From the NCBI GenBank assembly GCA_964639665.1, contig CAZXEU010000213.1, positions 1-64,000 of the forward strand: DNA of 64,000 bases. Direction: 5' to 3'. The DNA is from CAZXEU01 sp964639665 (GTDB taxonomy: Bacteria; Bacteroidota; Rhodothermia; Rhodothermales; Bin80). Shown here in pieces: positions 17,584-26,701 of the stretch. Numbering within the stretch: the stretch's first letter is position 1; each line of letters begins with the position of its first letter. The notes beneath the pieces were generated by a model. The model was not told the DNA's origin and made no database searches. It was given only the letters and a program-made list of their open reading frames with translations. A program made the translations under genes and the position numbers.

Positions 17584-19479
17584 CTAGCGGGCCAATACGG
17601 CCCGGCGTACACGGGTACGGTCGCCGGCTCTTAGCCGTACAAAGTACAAGCCCGCCCCCACGCGCTTGCCGCGTGCATCGTCCGCGGACCACTGCACCGT
17701 GTGCCGACCGGCTGGCCTCGTCTCGTCGAGGAGCAATCGCACACGCGATCCAAGGACATTGAACACCTCAATGGTCACCGGTCCCGGCTCCGGTATCGTA
17801 AATGCAACCGAGGCAGATCTGCTAAACGGATTGGGATATACGGCTTCTAGGGAAAACTCCGGAACTGCGTCCGATTCAACTGCCGTGTGGAGACCGTGAC
17901 TCGCTGACACCGAGAAAGAGCCCTCGTCCGCAAATGCTGAGGCTTTGAGACTGTGATCGATGGCCTGCACACTCCAGTGATAAGTCCCGCCGGCTAGCCC
18001 ATTCAGACGCCATTGCCGTCCCTGGCCAGCATTGCCGCGGGTTGCAAGCCTTCGGCGCCCGGTTTCCGGATTGGAGGCCGCAAATACGACGTCAGTAAGC
18101 CCGGGAGCCGTACCCACGCGGATATTATACGAAAGGCCCGCGCCAGGCGTCTCTTCGTCCGCTGCAGCCTCCCACGAAAGCACGACGCTTCTGCCGGATA
18201 CCGCGGCACGCAGCCCATTCGGCGGGCCCGGAGGCGTGTTTACGCCCTGTGAATCGTTTCTGTACAACCGAATGAGCGGACGAACGGACCGGCTGCTTCC
18301 CGCCATCACCAGATCCAGGTCGTCGTCGCCATCATAGTCTCCCCACTGCACTGATGAGGCCGATAATCCCGGCAAATGAAGCCAGGCCTGAAGGCGCCCC
18401 CCCTCGTTCCGGTAAACACGGCCCGAACGGTTATTGGCGACATCCCTGGCTCCCACCACCAGCAGATCAAGGTCTCCGTCGCTGTCTGCGTCACCCCAGG
18501 AAACACTACCGTAGAATACCGGCCTGATCTCCGTCTCCAAACGCGTAAAGCCGCCTCCGGAATTGCGATATACCTCCGTCACCGGCACCAGCGGCTGATG
18601 CGTGCCCACCTTGGATCCGGAGAGCACCAGATCCGGGTCACCGTCATTGTCAAAGTCGCCCCAGTCCAGCGAGGAAAAGGCGAGTCCTGGTAATTGCACG
18701 CCTGAGTCTGCCAGGTCGCCGAAGCCATTGTTGCGATACAGCACCGTTCGAAAACGGCCCGTGTCCTCGGCGCCGGATAGCGTTAGATCCAGATCTCCAT
18801 CATTGTCATAATCCACCCACTTGGCAACTCCGAATGCGATTTGAGGCAGCGCCACGTCATCGGGCACAAAGGATCCGTTTTCGTTGCGGTAGAGTCGGGT
18901 CAAGTGGGTGCCCGCTGCCGCGACGCCCGCCACCAAGAGGTCCTCGTCGCCGTCATTGTCATAGTCGCCCGGTGCCACCATACCGCTGTAGACCCCGGCA
19001 ATTCCCGATTCCGCTTCGACAAACGCCGTGCCATTGCCCCGGTAGAGCATGGCTGTGCCCTCCAGCGGCTCATCCGTGGTGCCCACTAGCGAGCCTGCCG
19101 CCCCCGTTGCCACAAAGTCCAGTACCCCGTCCCCATCAGCATCCAGCCAGGCTACCTGACTCAGCCAAATGCCCCTCGCCAGCGGCCTGACGTCAAATGC
19201 CCGCCACAGCGTACCGCTGCCCCTTCTGAATTCACTGCCCGTCCACGCGAGATACGCCGTAGGAACATAGGGCGGATTGTTGCTTGAATTGCCGGTTCCG
19301 AGCAAATCCAGGACTCCGTCTCCGTCCAAATCTGCAAACGTAATAGAGCCGTATTCCAGCGCCGGAAGGTCCGGTACCACGAGCGTAAAGGTAAACGGCT
19401 GGGCACTTGCCGAAGTGGCCAGCGCTGCAAGCAGCACAGCCGTCTGTAGTGCCGACCGGCAATTTCGCACAGGCCGCAT
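17584..19479 (-). CDS. Secreted FG-GAP/VCBS-repeat protein with T9SS C-terminal domain
   Basis: A 631-residue exported protein: signal peptide ending ATSASAQ, then about seven repeats of the FG-GAP/VCBS type with calcium-loop patterns DLDGDGVLD, DADGDGVLD, DYDNDGDEDL and DFDNDGDPDL (residues about 45-400), a fibronectin-like domain (residues about 415-530, SYNIRVGTAPG to HWSVQAID), and a C-terminal type IX sorting/FlgD-like domain (YPNPFSRSASVAF to GLYFVRL). It is probably surface-attached or secreted through T9SS. The ATG at 19479 overlaps the upstream stop as TGATG, so it is translationally coupled to the amidohydrolase-DUF2911 gene. A TTG at 19482 is an alternative start. It is a paralog of 21080-22762. 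Confidence 0.88.
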   Translation of the reverse strand: MRPVRNCRSALQTAVLLAALATSASAQPFTFTLVVPDLPALEYGSITFADLDGDGVLDLLGTGNSSNNPPYVPTAYLAWTGSEFRRGSGTLWRAFDVRPLARGIWLSQVAWLDADGDGVLDFVATGAAGSLVGTTDEPLEGTAMLYRGNGTAFVEAESGIAGVYSGMVAPGDYDNDGDEDLLVAGVAAAGTHLTRLYRNENGSFVPDDVALPQIAFGVAKWVDYDNDGDLDLTLSGAEDTGRFRTVLYRNNGFGDLADSGVQLPGLAFSSLDWGDFDNDGDPDLVLSGSKVGTHQPLVPVTEVYRNSGGGFTRLETEIRPVFYGSVSWGDADSDGDLDLLVVGARDVANNRSGRVYRNEGGRLQAWLHLPGLSASSVQWGDYDGDDDLDLVMAGSSRSVRPLIRLYRNDSQGVNTPPGPPNGLRAAVSGRSVVLSWEAAADEETPGAGLSYNIRVGTAPGLTDVVFAASNPETGRRRLATRGNAGQGRQWRLNGLAGGTYHWSVQAIDHSLKASAFADEGSFSVSASHGLHTAVESDAVPEFSLEAVYPNPFSRSASVAFTIPEPGPVTIEVFNVLGSRVRLLLDETRPAGRHTVQWSADDARGKRVGAGLYFVRLRAGDRTRVRRAVLAR

Positions 19480-21062
19480 CAAGGGGCGGCCTCCAGCGGA
19501 ATACTCACTCTCGTCCGATCCCAGGTCATGACCAGCAGCACACTCGATCCTTCAGGCTCGAATCCGATGGTAAAGGCCTCGTGCACCTGGTCCAGCAGCT
19601 CGACCGGCGCCTCAGCCCGCAAGGCATCCTGGGCCTGATCGTAGTCCTGCGTGCCGTCCTGGCCGAGGCCGTGGTTGAATATTACAGTCCACTCTTCCGG
19701 CCCGGGAATAGTGAATAGCGAATAGGTGCCTGCGGCCAATAGCTGGCCCGCTACGCGAAGCGGGGTTGTTAGCGTAATCTCCGTAGCCTCGTTGGCGGCG
19801 GTGCGCCACAGCTCGCCCATGGGCACAAGGCCGCCGAAGATCTCCCTTCCCCGCTTCCGTGGCGAGCCGTAGTGCACCTTTACGTAACCGTCACCGACCC
19901 TGGCGCGGGCAAGCTGCAACGGGCTCAGCCGACTTTCCGGCGCATCGACGGCGGCCAGATTCCAGTCGTCCGGGAACAGCGACGCGTCAAGCCCCGGAAT
20001 AATGCGCAGCGCATTCTTGTAATAGATCTTTCGCAGAACTTCATCCGGCAGATCCAGCCCGTACATGCGCCACCAGGCGTGGCGCTTGCGATAGTACGGG
20101 AAGAACTCATCTGCCGTCTCAAAAATGCGGAAGTACGTGTGGTATTCCTCCGGAGCCCACGAGTCCTTGCCCATAAGCACGCGGTCCTGGAACTCAATGA
20201 GCCATGCCCGGGCTGTGACCGGCTGGCGGCCCAACTCAGCCACCACGGCTCCGAGCTCCGTATAGACATTCGGGTTTTCGGTCAGCATTGCCCCCAGCCG
20301 GCCCAGATCATTGCCCATCCAGCCCAGGTGGGCGTTGAGAAAAACGGTACCGGGATGCTTGCGAAAGACATTCCATTGCTCCAAAATCAGCGCCTCCCAG
20401 GTCGGCTCGGGCGGCCGCTTGCGCCCCGGGCGCTCCTTCAATTCGAACCACCGCTCGTTATATCGGTCCTGCTCCAGCCAGAACGGGGCAGGGTCTGCAG
20501 TATGAATCAGAACCGGGATGCCCAATTCACCACACTTGGCCCAGATGGGATCCAGGCGCGGATCGTCCGTGGCAACGCGGCTTCCTTCCGCGTCAACCAC
20601 ATACATGCCCAGATTCTTGAAGATCTTGAGTCCCCTGGCACCGCTACCAACATCAGCCTCCAGCTGTGCTGCTGCCGCCTCACCGAATCCGGGCTCGCTA
20701 ACGCGGCTGAAATCGATGTTGGCAAAATGCACGATCCGGCCGGGCGCAAGCTGGTCGGAGGCTTCGACGCTGCGCCGGAGCTGCTCTCCGCTGCCGCCGC
20801 TCAAGTTGACCATGACCGCCATGTTCATGGCATCCATATCGGCCAAAAGCCCGCTGATGCGTTCCTCGGAAGCACCGCCCATGCTTCGCTGATGAGCATG
20901 GACATCCACGAATGGGTACTGCGCCCGCACCACGGGATTCTCCTGGACCGACAGCGTTGATACGGGTTCATAATCTTCCCATTGCATCACCTGCCCCGCA
21001 GACGAATGGGCGGTCCAAATGCAAAAACTCGCGGCGCAGATTGTAAGAAGTGCTAGTCGCAT
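19479..21062 (-). CDS. Secreted amidohydrolase fused to a DUF2911 domain
   Basis: A 527-residue protein with a signal peptide (MRLALLTICAASFCIWTAHS). Residues about 45-385 are an amidohydrolase_2 (TIM-barrel) domain: VDVHAH is the HxH metal motif, VLIHTADPAPFW and LNAHLGWMGND supply further His ligands, and LMGKDSW the late Asp. Residues about 395-525 match DUF2911, a Bacteroidota-typical beta domain: VKVHYGSPRKRGREIFGGL, GELWRTAANEATEI and FTIPGPEEWTVIFN. The fused arrangement seems uncommon. The gene lies between two FG-GAP paralogs and is 1-base-overlapped with the downstream one. It probably acts in the periplasm or outside the cell on an unknown carboxylate or amide. Confidence 0.85.
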   Translation of the reverse strand: MRLALLTICAASFCIWTAHSSAGQVMQWEDYEPVSTLSVQENPVVRAQYPFVDVHAHQRSMGGASEERISGLLADMDAMNMAVMVNLSGGSGEQLRRSVEASDQLAPGRIVHFANIDFSRVSEPGFGEAAAAQLEADVGSGARGLKIFKNLGMYVVDAEGSRVATDDPRLDPIWAKCGELGIPVLIHTADPAPFWLEQDRYNERWFELKERPGRKRPPEPTWEALILEQWNVFRKHPGTVFLNAHLGWMGNDLGRLGAMLTENPNVYTELGAVVAELGRQPVTARAWLIEFQDRVLMGKDSWAPEEYHTYFRIFETADEFFPYYRKRHAWWRMYGLDLPDEVLRKIYYKNALRIIPGLDASLFPDDWNLAAVDAPESRLSPLQLARARVGDGYVKVHYGSPRKRGREIFGGLVPMGELWRTAANEATEITLTTPLRVAGQLLAAGTYSLFTIPGPEEWTVIFNHGLGQDGTQDYDQAQDALRAEAPVELLDQVHEAFTIGFEPEGSSVLLVMTWDRTRVSIPLEAAP

Positions 21063-21079
21063 AGCCGTTATCGACTGGA

Positions 21080-22762
21080 TTAAGGTATCGTAAAGGTCGC
21101 TTCCTGGCCGAAGGCAGAGCCCTGGAGGCCATTGTCAATGGCCTGAACGCTCCAGAAATACGTTCCGGGCCCGAGACCGAACAGCTGCCACTCGCGGTTT
21201 GCGCCGGCGTTGCCGAAACCGGAAATCAGCCTGCGACCCGTATCGGGGTTGGCGAGCGCCGACATGACATCCGATCCTCCGGGCGTAGTTCCAACCCGGA
21301 TGTTGTACGTCAAGGCGCGATCCAGCGTCTGCCTGTCACGGCCCTGCGTCCAGGCCAGCGTCACCAGGCCGCCGCCCGAAACTACGGCGGACATGCTGTC
21401 CGGAGGCTCGGGTACGGTGTTGGTACGAATGCCCGGAAGGTAGTTGCGCATGGCGGCCAGACGTATGGCGCCAGTCTGGTCTTCCTGCCGGAGCAGAAGC
21501 ACATCCAGATCATTGTCGCCGTCATAATCGCCCCACGCAGTCGTGCTGAAATAGCCTCCCGCAAACGGCGGCATGGTGTAGCGCTGCCCAGCGTGGGCCG
21601 CAAACCGCTTTAGTCCCGCGCTCCGGTATACCTGCACCTGAGGCCGGGAGGCAACACTCTCCGCTCCGGCAAGGAAGAGGTCCAGGAATCCGTCATTATC
21701 CCAGTCACCCCAGCTTGCGGTTCCCCGGTACCGGCCGCTGGCCGCCGCGCCCACAAACTGGTCCTCTACCTGGACGTCAACCGCAACCAGGGTGCCTCCC
21801 ACATTCTCATACATGGCGAAATCGCCCTCAATCAGGAAGGGGTGCAACCTGCCACCTGCGAGCAGCAGATCAAGGTCCCCGTCCGACTCGAAATCGCCCC
21901 AGGCCACGGATCCAAACAGCAGTGCCGGGAATCGCATGTCGACCTCCCTAAAGATGCCGCCTCCGTCATTGCGATAAAGTCGCGTGGCAAATTCCTGGGG
22001 CTCCAGAATGCCGGTCATCACCAAATCATGGTCCCCGTCGCCGTCGTAGTCTCCCCAATCCACGGCCGCGGCGTGCATGCCCGGCAGCTCTGGGCCCGGG
22101 CTGAATCCTCCGCTACCGTCGTTTCGGTACAGTCTGGCCATGGCGCTGCCGTCATCTGCGGTCCCGGCTACCAGGAAATCCTGATCTCCGTCATTGTCAT
22201 AGTCCGCCCACGCAGCCGCGCCGTCCCGCACACCCGGCAGGGTAACGTATCCCCTGAACAACCTGCCGCCGGATTCACCGAGGTTCATGTACACCTGGGT
22301 CAATGCCTCGCCGGAAGGCGTAACACCTGTCGCAAGCAGATCAACATCGCCGTCTCCGTCTGCATCCGAAAGGGCCACGGCGCTTAGCCAAACGGGGAGT
22401 TCGCGCTCGACCGGTTCAGATCTGCGATACACCGTTACAAAGGCATCCCGCACCACGCCGGCCGTGTCGATGTCCTGCGTCGCAAAGTCGCCTTCATTGA
22501 AGTATATCTCCAGAACCGGTACAGGGCTCTCGAATCTGCCCGTGTTGCCGCTGACAACGAGATCGAAATCCCCATCCATGTCCAGGTCTCCCCAAGCCGT
22601 AGATCCGTAAGTTGCTGCCGGTACGGGAGATCCCAGCAGATTATTGACGCGGGCATAGACCTCCTCGAACGCCGGCGGAGGATCAAACTGGAAGGCTAGT
22701 GTTTCGGTCACGGCGCCGGCCAAAGACGCTATGCCAGCGAACACGATGAGGGTAGGCCGCAT
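21080..22762 (-). CDS. Secreted FG-GAP/VCBS-repeat protein without sorting domain
   Basis: A 560-residue paralog of 17584-19479. From the ATG at 22762, MRPTLIVFAGIASLAGA forms the signal peptide. FG-GAP/VCBS repeats follow (DLDMDGDFDL, DADGDGDVDL, DYDNDGDQDF, DYDGDGDHDL, DFESDGDLDL, DWDNDGFLDL, DYDGDNDLDV), then the same fibronectin-like domain (TYNIRVGTTPGGSD to YFWSVQAIDN). The protein stops exactly where the paralog goes on into its T9SS domain, ending EATFTIP. It either lost the sorting tail or is exported by another route. It starts the minus-strand set of three and is divergent from uvrB by 105 bases. The longer frame from 22852 has no signal peptide at its start and is less likely. Confidence 0.85.
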   Translation of the reverse strand: MRPTLIVFAGIASLAGAVTETLAFQFDPPPAFEEVYARVNNLLGSPVPAATYGSTAWGDLDMDGDFDLVVSGNTGRFESPVPVLEIYFNEGDFATQDIDTAGVVRDAFVTVYRRSEPVERELPVWLSAVALSDADGDGDVDLLATGVTPSGEALTQVYMNLGESGGRLFRGYVTLPGVRDGAAAWADYDNDGDQDFLVAGTADDGSAMARLYRNDGSGGFSPGPELPGMHAAAVDWGDYDGDGDHDLVMTGILEPQEFATRLYRNDGGGIFREVDMRFPALLFGSVAWGDFESDGDLDLLLAGGRLHPFLIEGDFAMYENVGGTLVAVDVQVEDQFVGAAASGRYRGTASWGDWDNDGFLDLFLAGAESVASRPQVQVYRSAGLKRFAAHAGQRYTMPPFAGGYFSTTAWGDYDGDNDLDVLLLRQEDQTGAIRLAAMRNYLPGIRTNTVPEPPDSMSAVVSGGGLVTLAWTQGRDRQTLDRALTYNIRVGTTPGGSDVMSALANPDTGRRLISGFGNAGANREWQLFGLGPGTYFWSVQAIDNGLQGSAFGQEATFTIP

Positions 22763-22823
22763 TGCCGTAACGGCGTCGAACGAAGATGACGCGGTGCATA
22801 CTCGAAACGCGTGCTGCAACCTT

Positions 22824-22846
22824 GGTGAAAGCGGGAAGGTTTCACC
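22824..22846. promoter_or_regulatory. Inverted repeat upstream of uvrB
   Basis: GGTGAAA (22824-22830) and TTTCACC (22840-22846) form a perfect 7-base inverted repeat with a 9-base spacer, in the 105-base divergent region between the FG-GAP gene and uvrB, ending 21 bases before the uvrB ATG. It could be an operator or a hairpin in the uvrB leader; no regulator can be named. Confidence 0.4.
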
Positions 22847-22867
22847 TTGCACCCTGACGCCGATGCG

Positions 22868-24949
22868 ATGTCATCAATCCCACCCGGCCGTGCCTTTGGC
22901 TTGCAAGCCCCGTTTGTTCCGTTCGGCGATCAACCCGGGGCCATTGAGGAACTGACGCGCGGCCTGGAGCGGGGAGACCGGCACCAGACGCTACTGGGCG
23001 TAACGGGATCCGGCAAGACCTTCACGGTCAGCAATGTCATCCAGTGGGCCGGCAAGCCGACGCTGGTGATGAGCCACAACAAGACGCTGGCGGCGCAGCT
23101 GTACGCCGAATTCCGGCAATTCTTTCCGGATAACGCTGTCGAATTCTTCATTTCGTACTACGACTATTACCAGCCGGAAGCATACATCGTCCATACGGAT
23201 ACCTATATCGAAAAGGACATGGGGGTCAATGACCGGATCGACCGCCTCAGGCTTCGGGCCACCAGTGCCCTGGTCTCCGGGCGGCCGGACGTCATTGTGG
23301 TAGCCAGCGTTTCGTGCATTTACGGGCTAGGCTCGCCGGAGGAATACCGCTCGCAAATCGTGCAAATAAGGCCGGCTCAGGTTATCTCGCGCAACCGCCT
23401 GCTTGGCCAACTGGTGAACATCTATTACAACCGCAGCAGTGAAGACTTCGGACCCGGCACCTTCCGGGTCCGCGGCGACACGGTGGACGTATTTCCTGCG
23501 TATCTCGAAGACCGGGCCTACAGGATTTCATTCTGGGGCGATGAGATAGAGGCCATTAGCACGATCCATCCACTTACCGGTCGGACGTACCAGGACGAGG
23601 ATATCGTTACCATTTACCCGGCCAAGATATTCGTCACACCGGAGGAGCAACTGGAAAGGGCCCTGGAATCGATCGAGGAAGAGCTCCAGTGGCGACTGGC
23701 AGCATTGCGAGAGAGCGGCAAGCTGTTGGAGGCTCAGCGGCTGGAGCAGCGCACGCAATTTGATCTGGAAATGCTGCGCGAGCTCGGGTACTGCTCAGGC
23801 GTAGAGAATTACAGCCGGCACCTAACCGGCAGAGCCCCCGGGGAACGGCCCTACTGTCTGATGGACTACTTCCCGGATGACTTCCTGTGCATCGTCGACG
23901 AGAGTCACGTCACGATCCCGCAGGTACGTGCCATGTACAACGGAGACAGGGCTCGCAAGCTGACACTGGTCGAACATGGATTCCGGCTGCCAAGCGCGCT
24001 CGATAACCGGCCAATGACCTTTGATGAATTCGAGGCGCGCCAGAGGCAGGTTATATATGTCAGTGCCACGCCGGGAGATTACGAGCTGGAAAAAAGCGGA
24101 GGCGTATTCGTGGAGCAGGTGATAAGGCCCACCGGCATCTGCGATCCAACCGTCGAAGTGCGCCCGAGCAAGCATCAGATCGACGACTTGCTGCACGAGA
24201 TAAGGGCTGTAGGGGCCAGGAATGAGCGCGTGCTGGTTACTACGCTGACAAAGCGCATGGCGGAAGACCTGACGGACTATCTCGAATCGTTCGACATTCG
24301 CGTGCGCTATTTGCACGCGGATATTGACGCGCTTACCCGGGTTGCGTTGCTGCGGGACCTCCGCCTGGGTTCTTTCGACGTGCTGGTTGGAGTAAACCTA
24401 TTGCGCGAGGGGTTGGATTTGCCAGAGGTGTCCCTGGTGGCAATCGTCGATGCCGACAAGGAAGGCTTTCTTCGCAGTGACAGGTCGTTGATCCAGACGG
24501 CGGGGCGCGCGGCCCGCAATGTGAACAGCAAGGTCATTTTGTATGCCGACCAGGTCACAGGCTCGATGCAGCGCATGCTGGACGAAACTCGTCGCCGGCG
24601 TACCAAGCAGCTTGCATACAACAGGGAACATGGCATCACTCCCCGCACGGTCACCAAGGATCGCAGCGAAATCCTGAAGGGCACGGTGATTGCAGAGGAA
24701 AACGTGCCGGCCCAGGAAAGCAGGGCCAGCCACCTCGAAAAGGAATCCAACCTGAAGGCAGCCGCTGAAATCCGCCTGCTGCGCACCCTGTCCGATGATC
24801 AGAAGAGGGACCTCATCGCCGAGATGCGAGTCCAGATGCTGGAGGCCGCAGAGAACCTCGAATTCGAGCGAGCCGCCGAGTTAAGAGACACGATCGTGCG
24901 CGCCGAGGCAGAGCTCGCCAACCTAGAGCCGGGGGAACCGCCAACCTAG
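22868..24949 (+). CDS. uvrB: Excinuclease ABC subunit B
   Basis: A 693-residue DNA-damage verification helicase of nucleotide excision repair, loaded by UvrA and recruiting UvrC. Walker A is GVTGSGKTFT, the beta-hairpin segment YYDYYQPEAYI inserts between DNA strands, DESHVTIPQ is Walker B, and the helicase motifs RPTGICDP, LREGLDLPEVSLV and QTAGRAARN follow. A C-terminal UVR domain (IAEMRVQMLEAAENLEFERAAELRD) binds UvrC. The ATG at 22868 begins just before the conserved N-terminus; a TTG seven codons upstream is an alternative. Length is normal. Confidence 0.98.
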   Translation: MSSIPPGRAFGLQAPFVPFGDQPGAIEELTRGLERGDRHQTLLGVTGSGKTFTVSNVIQWAGKPTLVMSHNKTLAAQLYAEFRQFFPDNAVEFFISYYDYYQPEAYIVHTDTYIEKDMGVNDRIDRLRLRATSALVSGRPDVIVVASVSCIYGLGSPEEYRSQIVQIRPAQVISRNRLLGQLVNIYYNRSSEDFGPGTFRVRGDTVDVFPAYLEDRAYRISFWGDEIEAISTIHPLTGRTYQDEDIVTIYPAKIFVTPEEQLERALESIEEELQWRLAALRESGKLLEAQRLEQRTQFDLEMLRELGYCSGVENYSRHLTGRAPGERPYCLMDYFPDDFLCIVDESHVTIPQVRAMYNGDRARKLTLVEHGFRLPSALDNRPMTFDEFEARQRQVIYVSATPGDYELEKSGGVFVEQVIRPTGICDPTVEVRPSKHQIDDLLHEIRAVGARNERVLVTTLTKRMAEDLTDYLESFDIRVRYLHADIDALTRVALLRDLRLGSFDVLVGVNLLREGLDLPEVSLVAIVDADKEGFLRSDRSLIQTAGRAARNVNSKVILYADQVTGSMQRMLDETRRRRTKQLAYNREHGITPRTVTKDRSEILKGTVIAEENVPAQESRASHLEKESNLKAAAEIRLLRTLSDDQKRDLIAEMRVQMLEAAENLEFERAAELRDTIVRAEAELANLEPGEPPT

Positions 24950-24990
24950 GTACAAGTAGTGTCGGTCTGTTTTCTGCTTTCGCTCGAGTC

Positions 24991-25212
24991 ATGAAGAAAG
25001 GCATCCATCCTGCATACGATATTATTACGGTTCGCCTGGCGGACGGCACGGAGTTTCAGACCCGGTCCACCATGCAGAGAAAGAAAAAATATGTCTCAGA
25101 AGTGGACAGCACCAACCATCCATTCTATACCGGTAGGCGACAGTATGTGGACACGGCTGGACGCGTGGAGAAATTCCAGCGCAGATACGCCGGCCGCAAG
25201 ACCGGGGGCTAA
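24991..25212 (+). CDS. rpmE: 50S ribosomal protein L31
   Basis: A 73-residue ribosomal protein recognised by MKKGIHPAY at the start and HPFYTGRRQYVDTAGRVEKF near the end. It lacks the four cysteines of the zinc-binding L31 form, so it belongs to the C-minus, zinc-independent version. It lies 41 bases after uvrB, in the same orientation. Confidence 0.95.
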   Translation: MKKGIHPAYDIITVRLADGTEFQTRSTMQRKKKYVSEVDSTNHPFYTGRRQYVDTAGRVEKFQRRYAGRKTGG

Positions 25213-25277
25213 CCGGAAACGGCTGACTGCGTAAGGGCTTCGCCGCGCCTTCGTGCCGGCCGTGCTGGAGCCGGTAA

Positions 25278-26648
25278 ATGATAAACGCACTTAGACTGAT
25301 AACGGCCAAGCGTGACGGCCTTGCGCTGACGCGCGAAGAAATTGTCGGCCTGATAGATTCCTATACGCAGGGCACGATGCCCGATTACCAGATGAGCGCC
25401 TTTCTCATGGCGGCTTATCTGCGCGGCATGAACGAAACCGAGACGTCGGCCCTCACGGAGAGCATGCTGAATTCCGGGGTCTTGTTGGACCACAGCCAGA
25501 TCGAGGGATGCAAGATTGACAAGCACTCCACGGGCGGTGTCGGCGACAAATTGTCCCTGGTCGTAGCCCCGACGGCTGCAGCTTGCGGAGTCTACGTACC
25601 CATGATCACGGGCCGTGGCCTCGGGCACACGGGAGGAACGCAGGACAAGCTGAGTGCCATACCGGGATTTCGCACCGATCTCTCGATCTCGGAATTCACA
25701 GCGCAGCTTGAAAGGATCGGGGCCGTAATTACGGCGCAGACCGAGGAAATTGCACCGGCAGACCGGAATATGTACGCCCTGCGGGATGTCACGGTTACCG
25801 TCGATTTCATCCCCTTCATCGCCGCCTCCATTATGAGCAAGAAGCTCGCAGAGGGACTGGACGGACTGGTGCTCGACGTAAAGGCCGGAAGCGGCGCTTT
25901 CATGAGCACGGAAAAGGAAGCCCGCGACCTGGCCAACATGCTCGTTGGAATCGGTGAACGGTTTGGTACCACGACCGTGGCCTGGATGACCAGGATGGAC
26001 GTGCCGCTCGGCCGCGCTGTTGGCAACTGGATAGAGGTCGCCGAGAGCGTCCGGTGCCTCCGGGGAGAAGGCGAACCTGACGTAATGGAAGTCAGCATGG
26101 CGCTTGCCGCCGAAATGATCCACCTTGCCGGTTGTGCGGCCTCGTTTAAAGGCGGGCTGAGAATAGCGACCGAGGCTGTTGCCTCAGGCCGGGCATTCGA
26201 AAAGTTTGTGCAGATTGTCGAAGCACAGGGCGGAGATACATCCGTGATTGTAGCTCCCGGGTCCTATGGCAGCTACGAGCCCCAGGCTGAGGTGCGGGCC
26301 GCAGAGGATGCGTGCGGCTACGTGGAAGGCATTGACGCCCTCATGATCGGCGTTACGGCCAACCAGATGGGCGTCGGTCGGGGTGTCAAGGAAGAGGACG
26401 TGGATCCCCATGCGGGTATCGTCCTTCACGCAAAGCCCGGAGAATTCGTAGAGGAAGGCGGCCTGCTGGCCAGCCTGTACACGCGCAAACTGCGACAGGT
26501 CCCGCATTTTGTAGCCGCAGTTCGCTCGGCCTTCCACTTCTGCGAAGAAAGGCCTGCGGCAGCACCGCTGCTAATGGACCGGCTCTCTCGCGACGGATGG
26601 AGGTCCCGTGTCGCGCGTACGGCAAGCGCATCTTTCGCTGGCGATTAA
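25278..26648 (+). CDS. Pyrimidine-nucleoside/thymidine phosphorylase
   Basis: A 456-residue enzyme of nucleoside phosphorylase family II that phosphorolyses thymidine or uridine to the base and (deoxy)ribose-1-phosphate. It contains the signature KHSTGGVGDKLSLVVAP near residue 80, the active-site stretch ITGRGLGHTGGT, SIMSKKLAEGLDGLVLDVK, and a C-terminal domain with VTANQMGVGRG and DPHAGIVLH. The family splits into deoA and pdp; the sequence shows no decisive difference, so no symbol is given. Context: a Tsx-like nucleoside channel gene lies 26 kb away in the same window. Confidence 0.95.
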   Translation: MINALRLITAKRDGLALTREEIVGLIDSYTQGTMPDYQMSAFLMAAYLRGMNETETSALTESMLNSGVLLDHSQIEGCKIDKHSTGGVGDKLSLVVAPTAAACGVYVPMITGRGLGHTGGTQDKLSAIPGFRTDLSISEFTAQLERIGAVITAQTEEIAPADRNMYALRDVTVTVDFIPFIAASIMSKKLAEGLDGLVLDVKAGSGAFMSTEKEARDLANMLVGIGERFGTTTVAWMTRMDVPLGRAVGNWIEVAESVRCLRGEGEPDVMEVSMALAAEMIHLAGCAASFKGGLRIATEAVASGRAFEKFVQIVEAQGGDTSVIVAPGSYGSYEPQAEVRAAEDACGYVEGIDALMIGVTANQMGVGRGVKEEDVDPHAGIVLHAKPGEFVEEGGLLASLYTRKLRQVPHFVAAVRSAFHFCEERPAAAPLLMDRLSRDGWRSRVARTASASFAGD

Positions 26649-26701
26649 GCGTTGGAATTTGCCTACATTGAAGAACAGGACGTACGTAACCACGCAGACC
26701 C

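Noticed and set aside
18000..22600. Repeated DNA suggesting a CRISPR-like or tandem repeat
   Set aside because: The recurring segments are coding FG-GAP/VCBS repeats that differ in nucleotide sequence and spacing.
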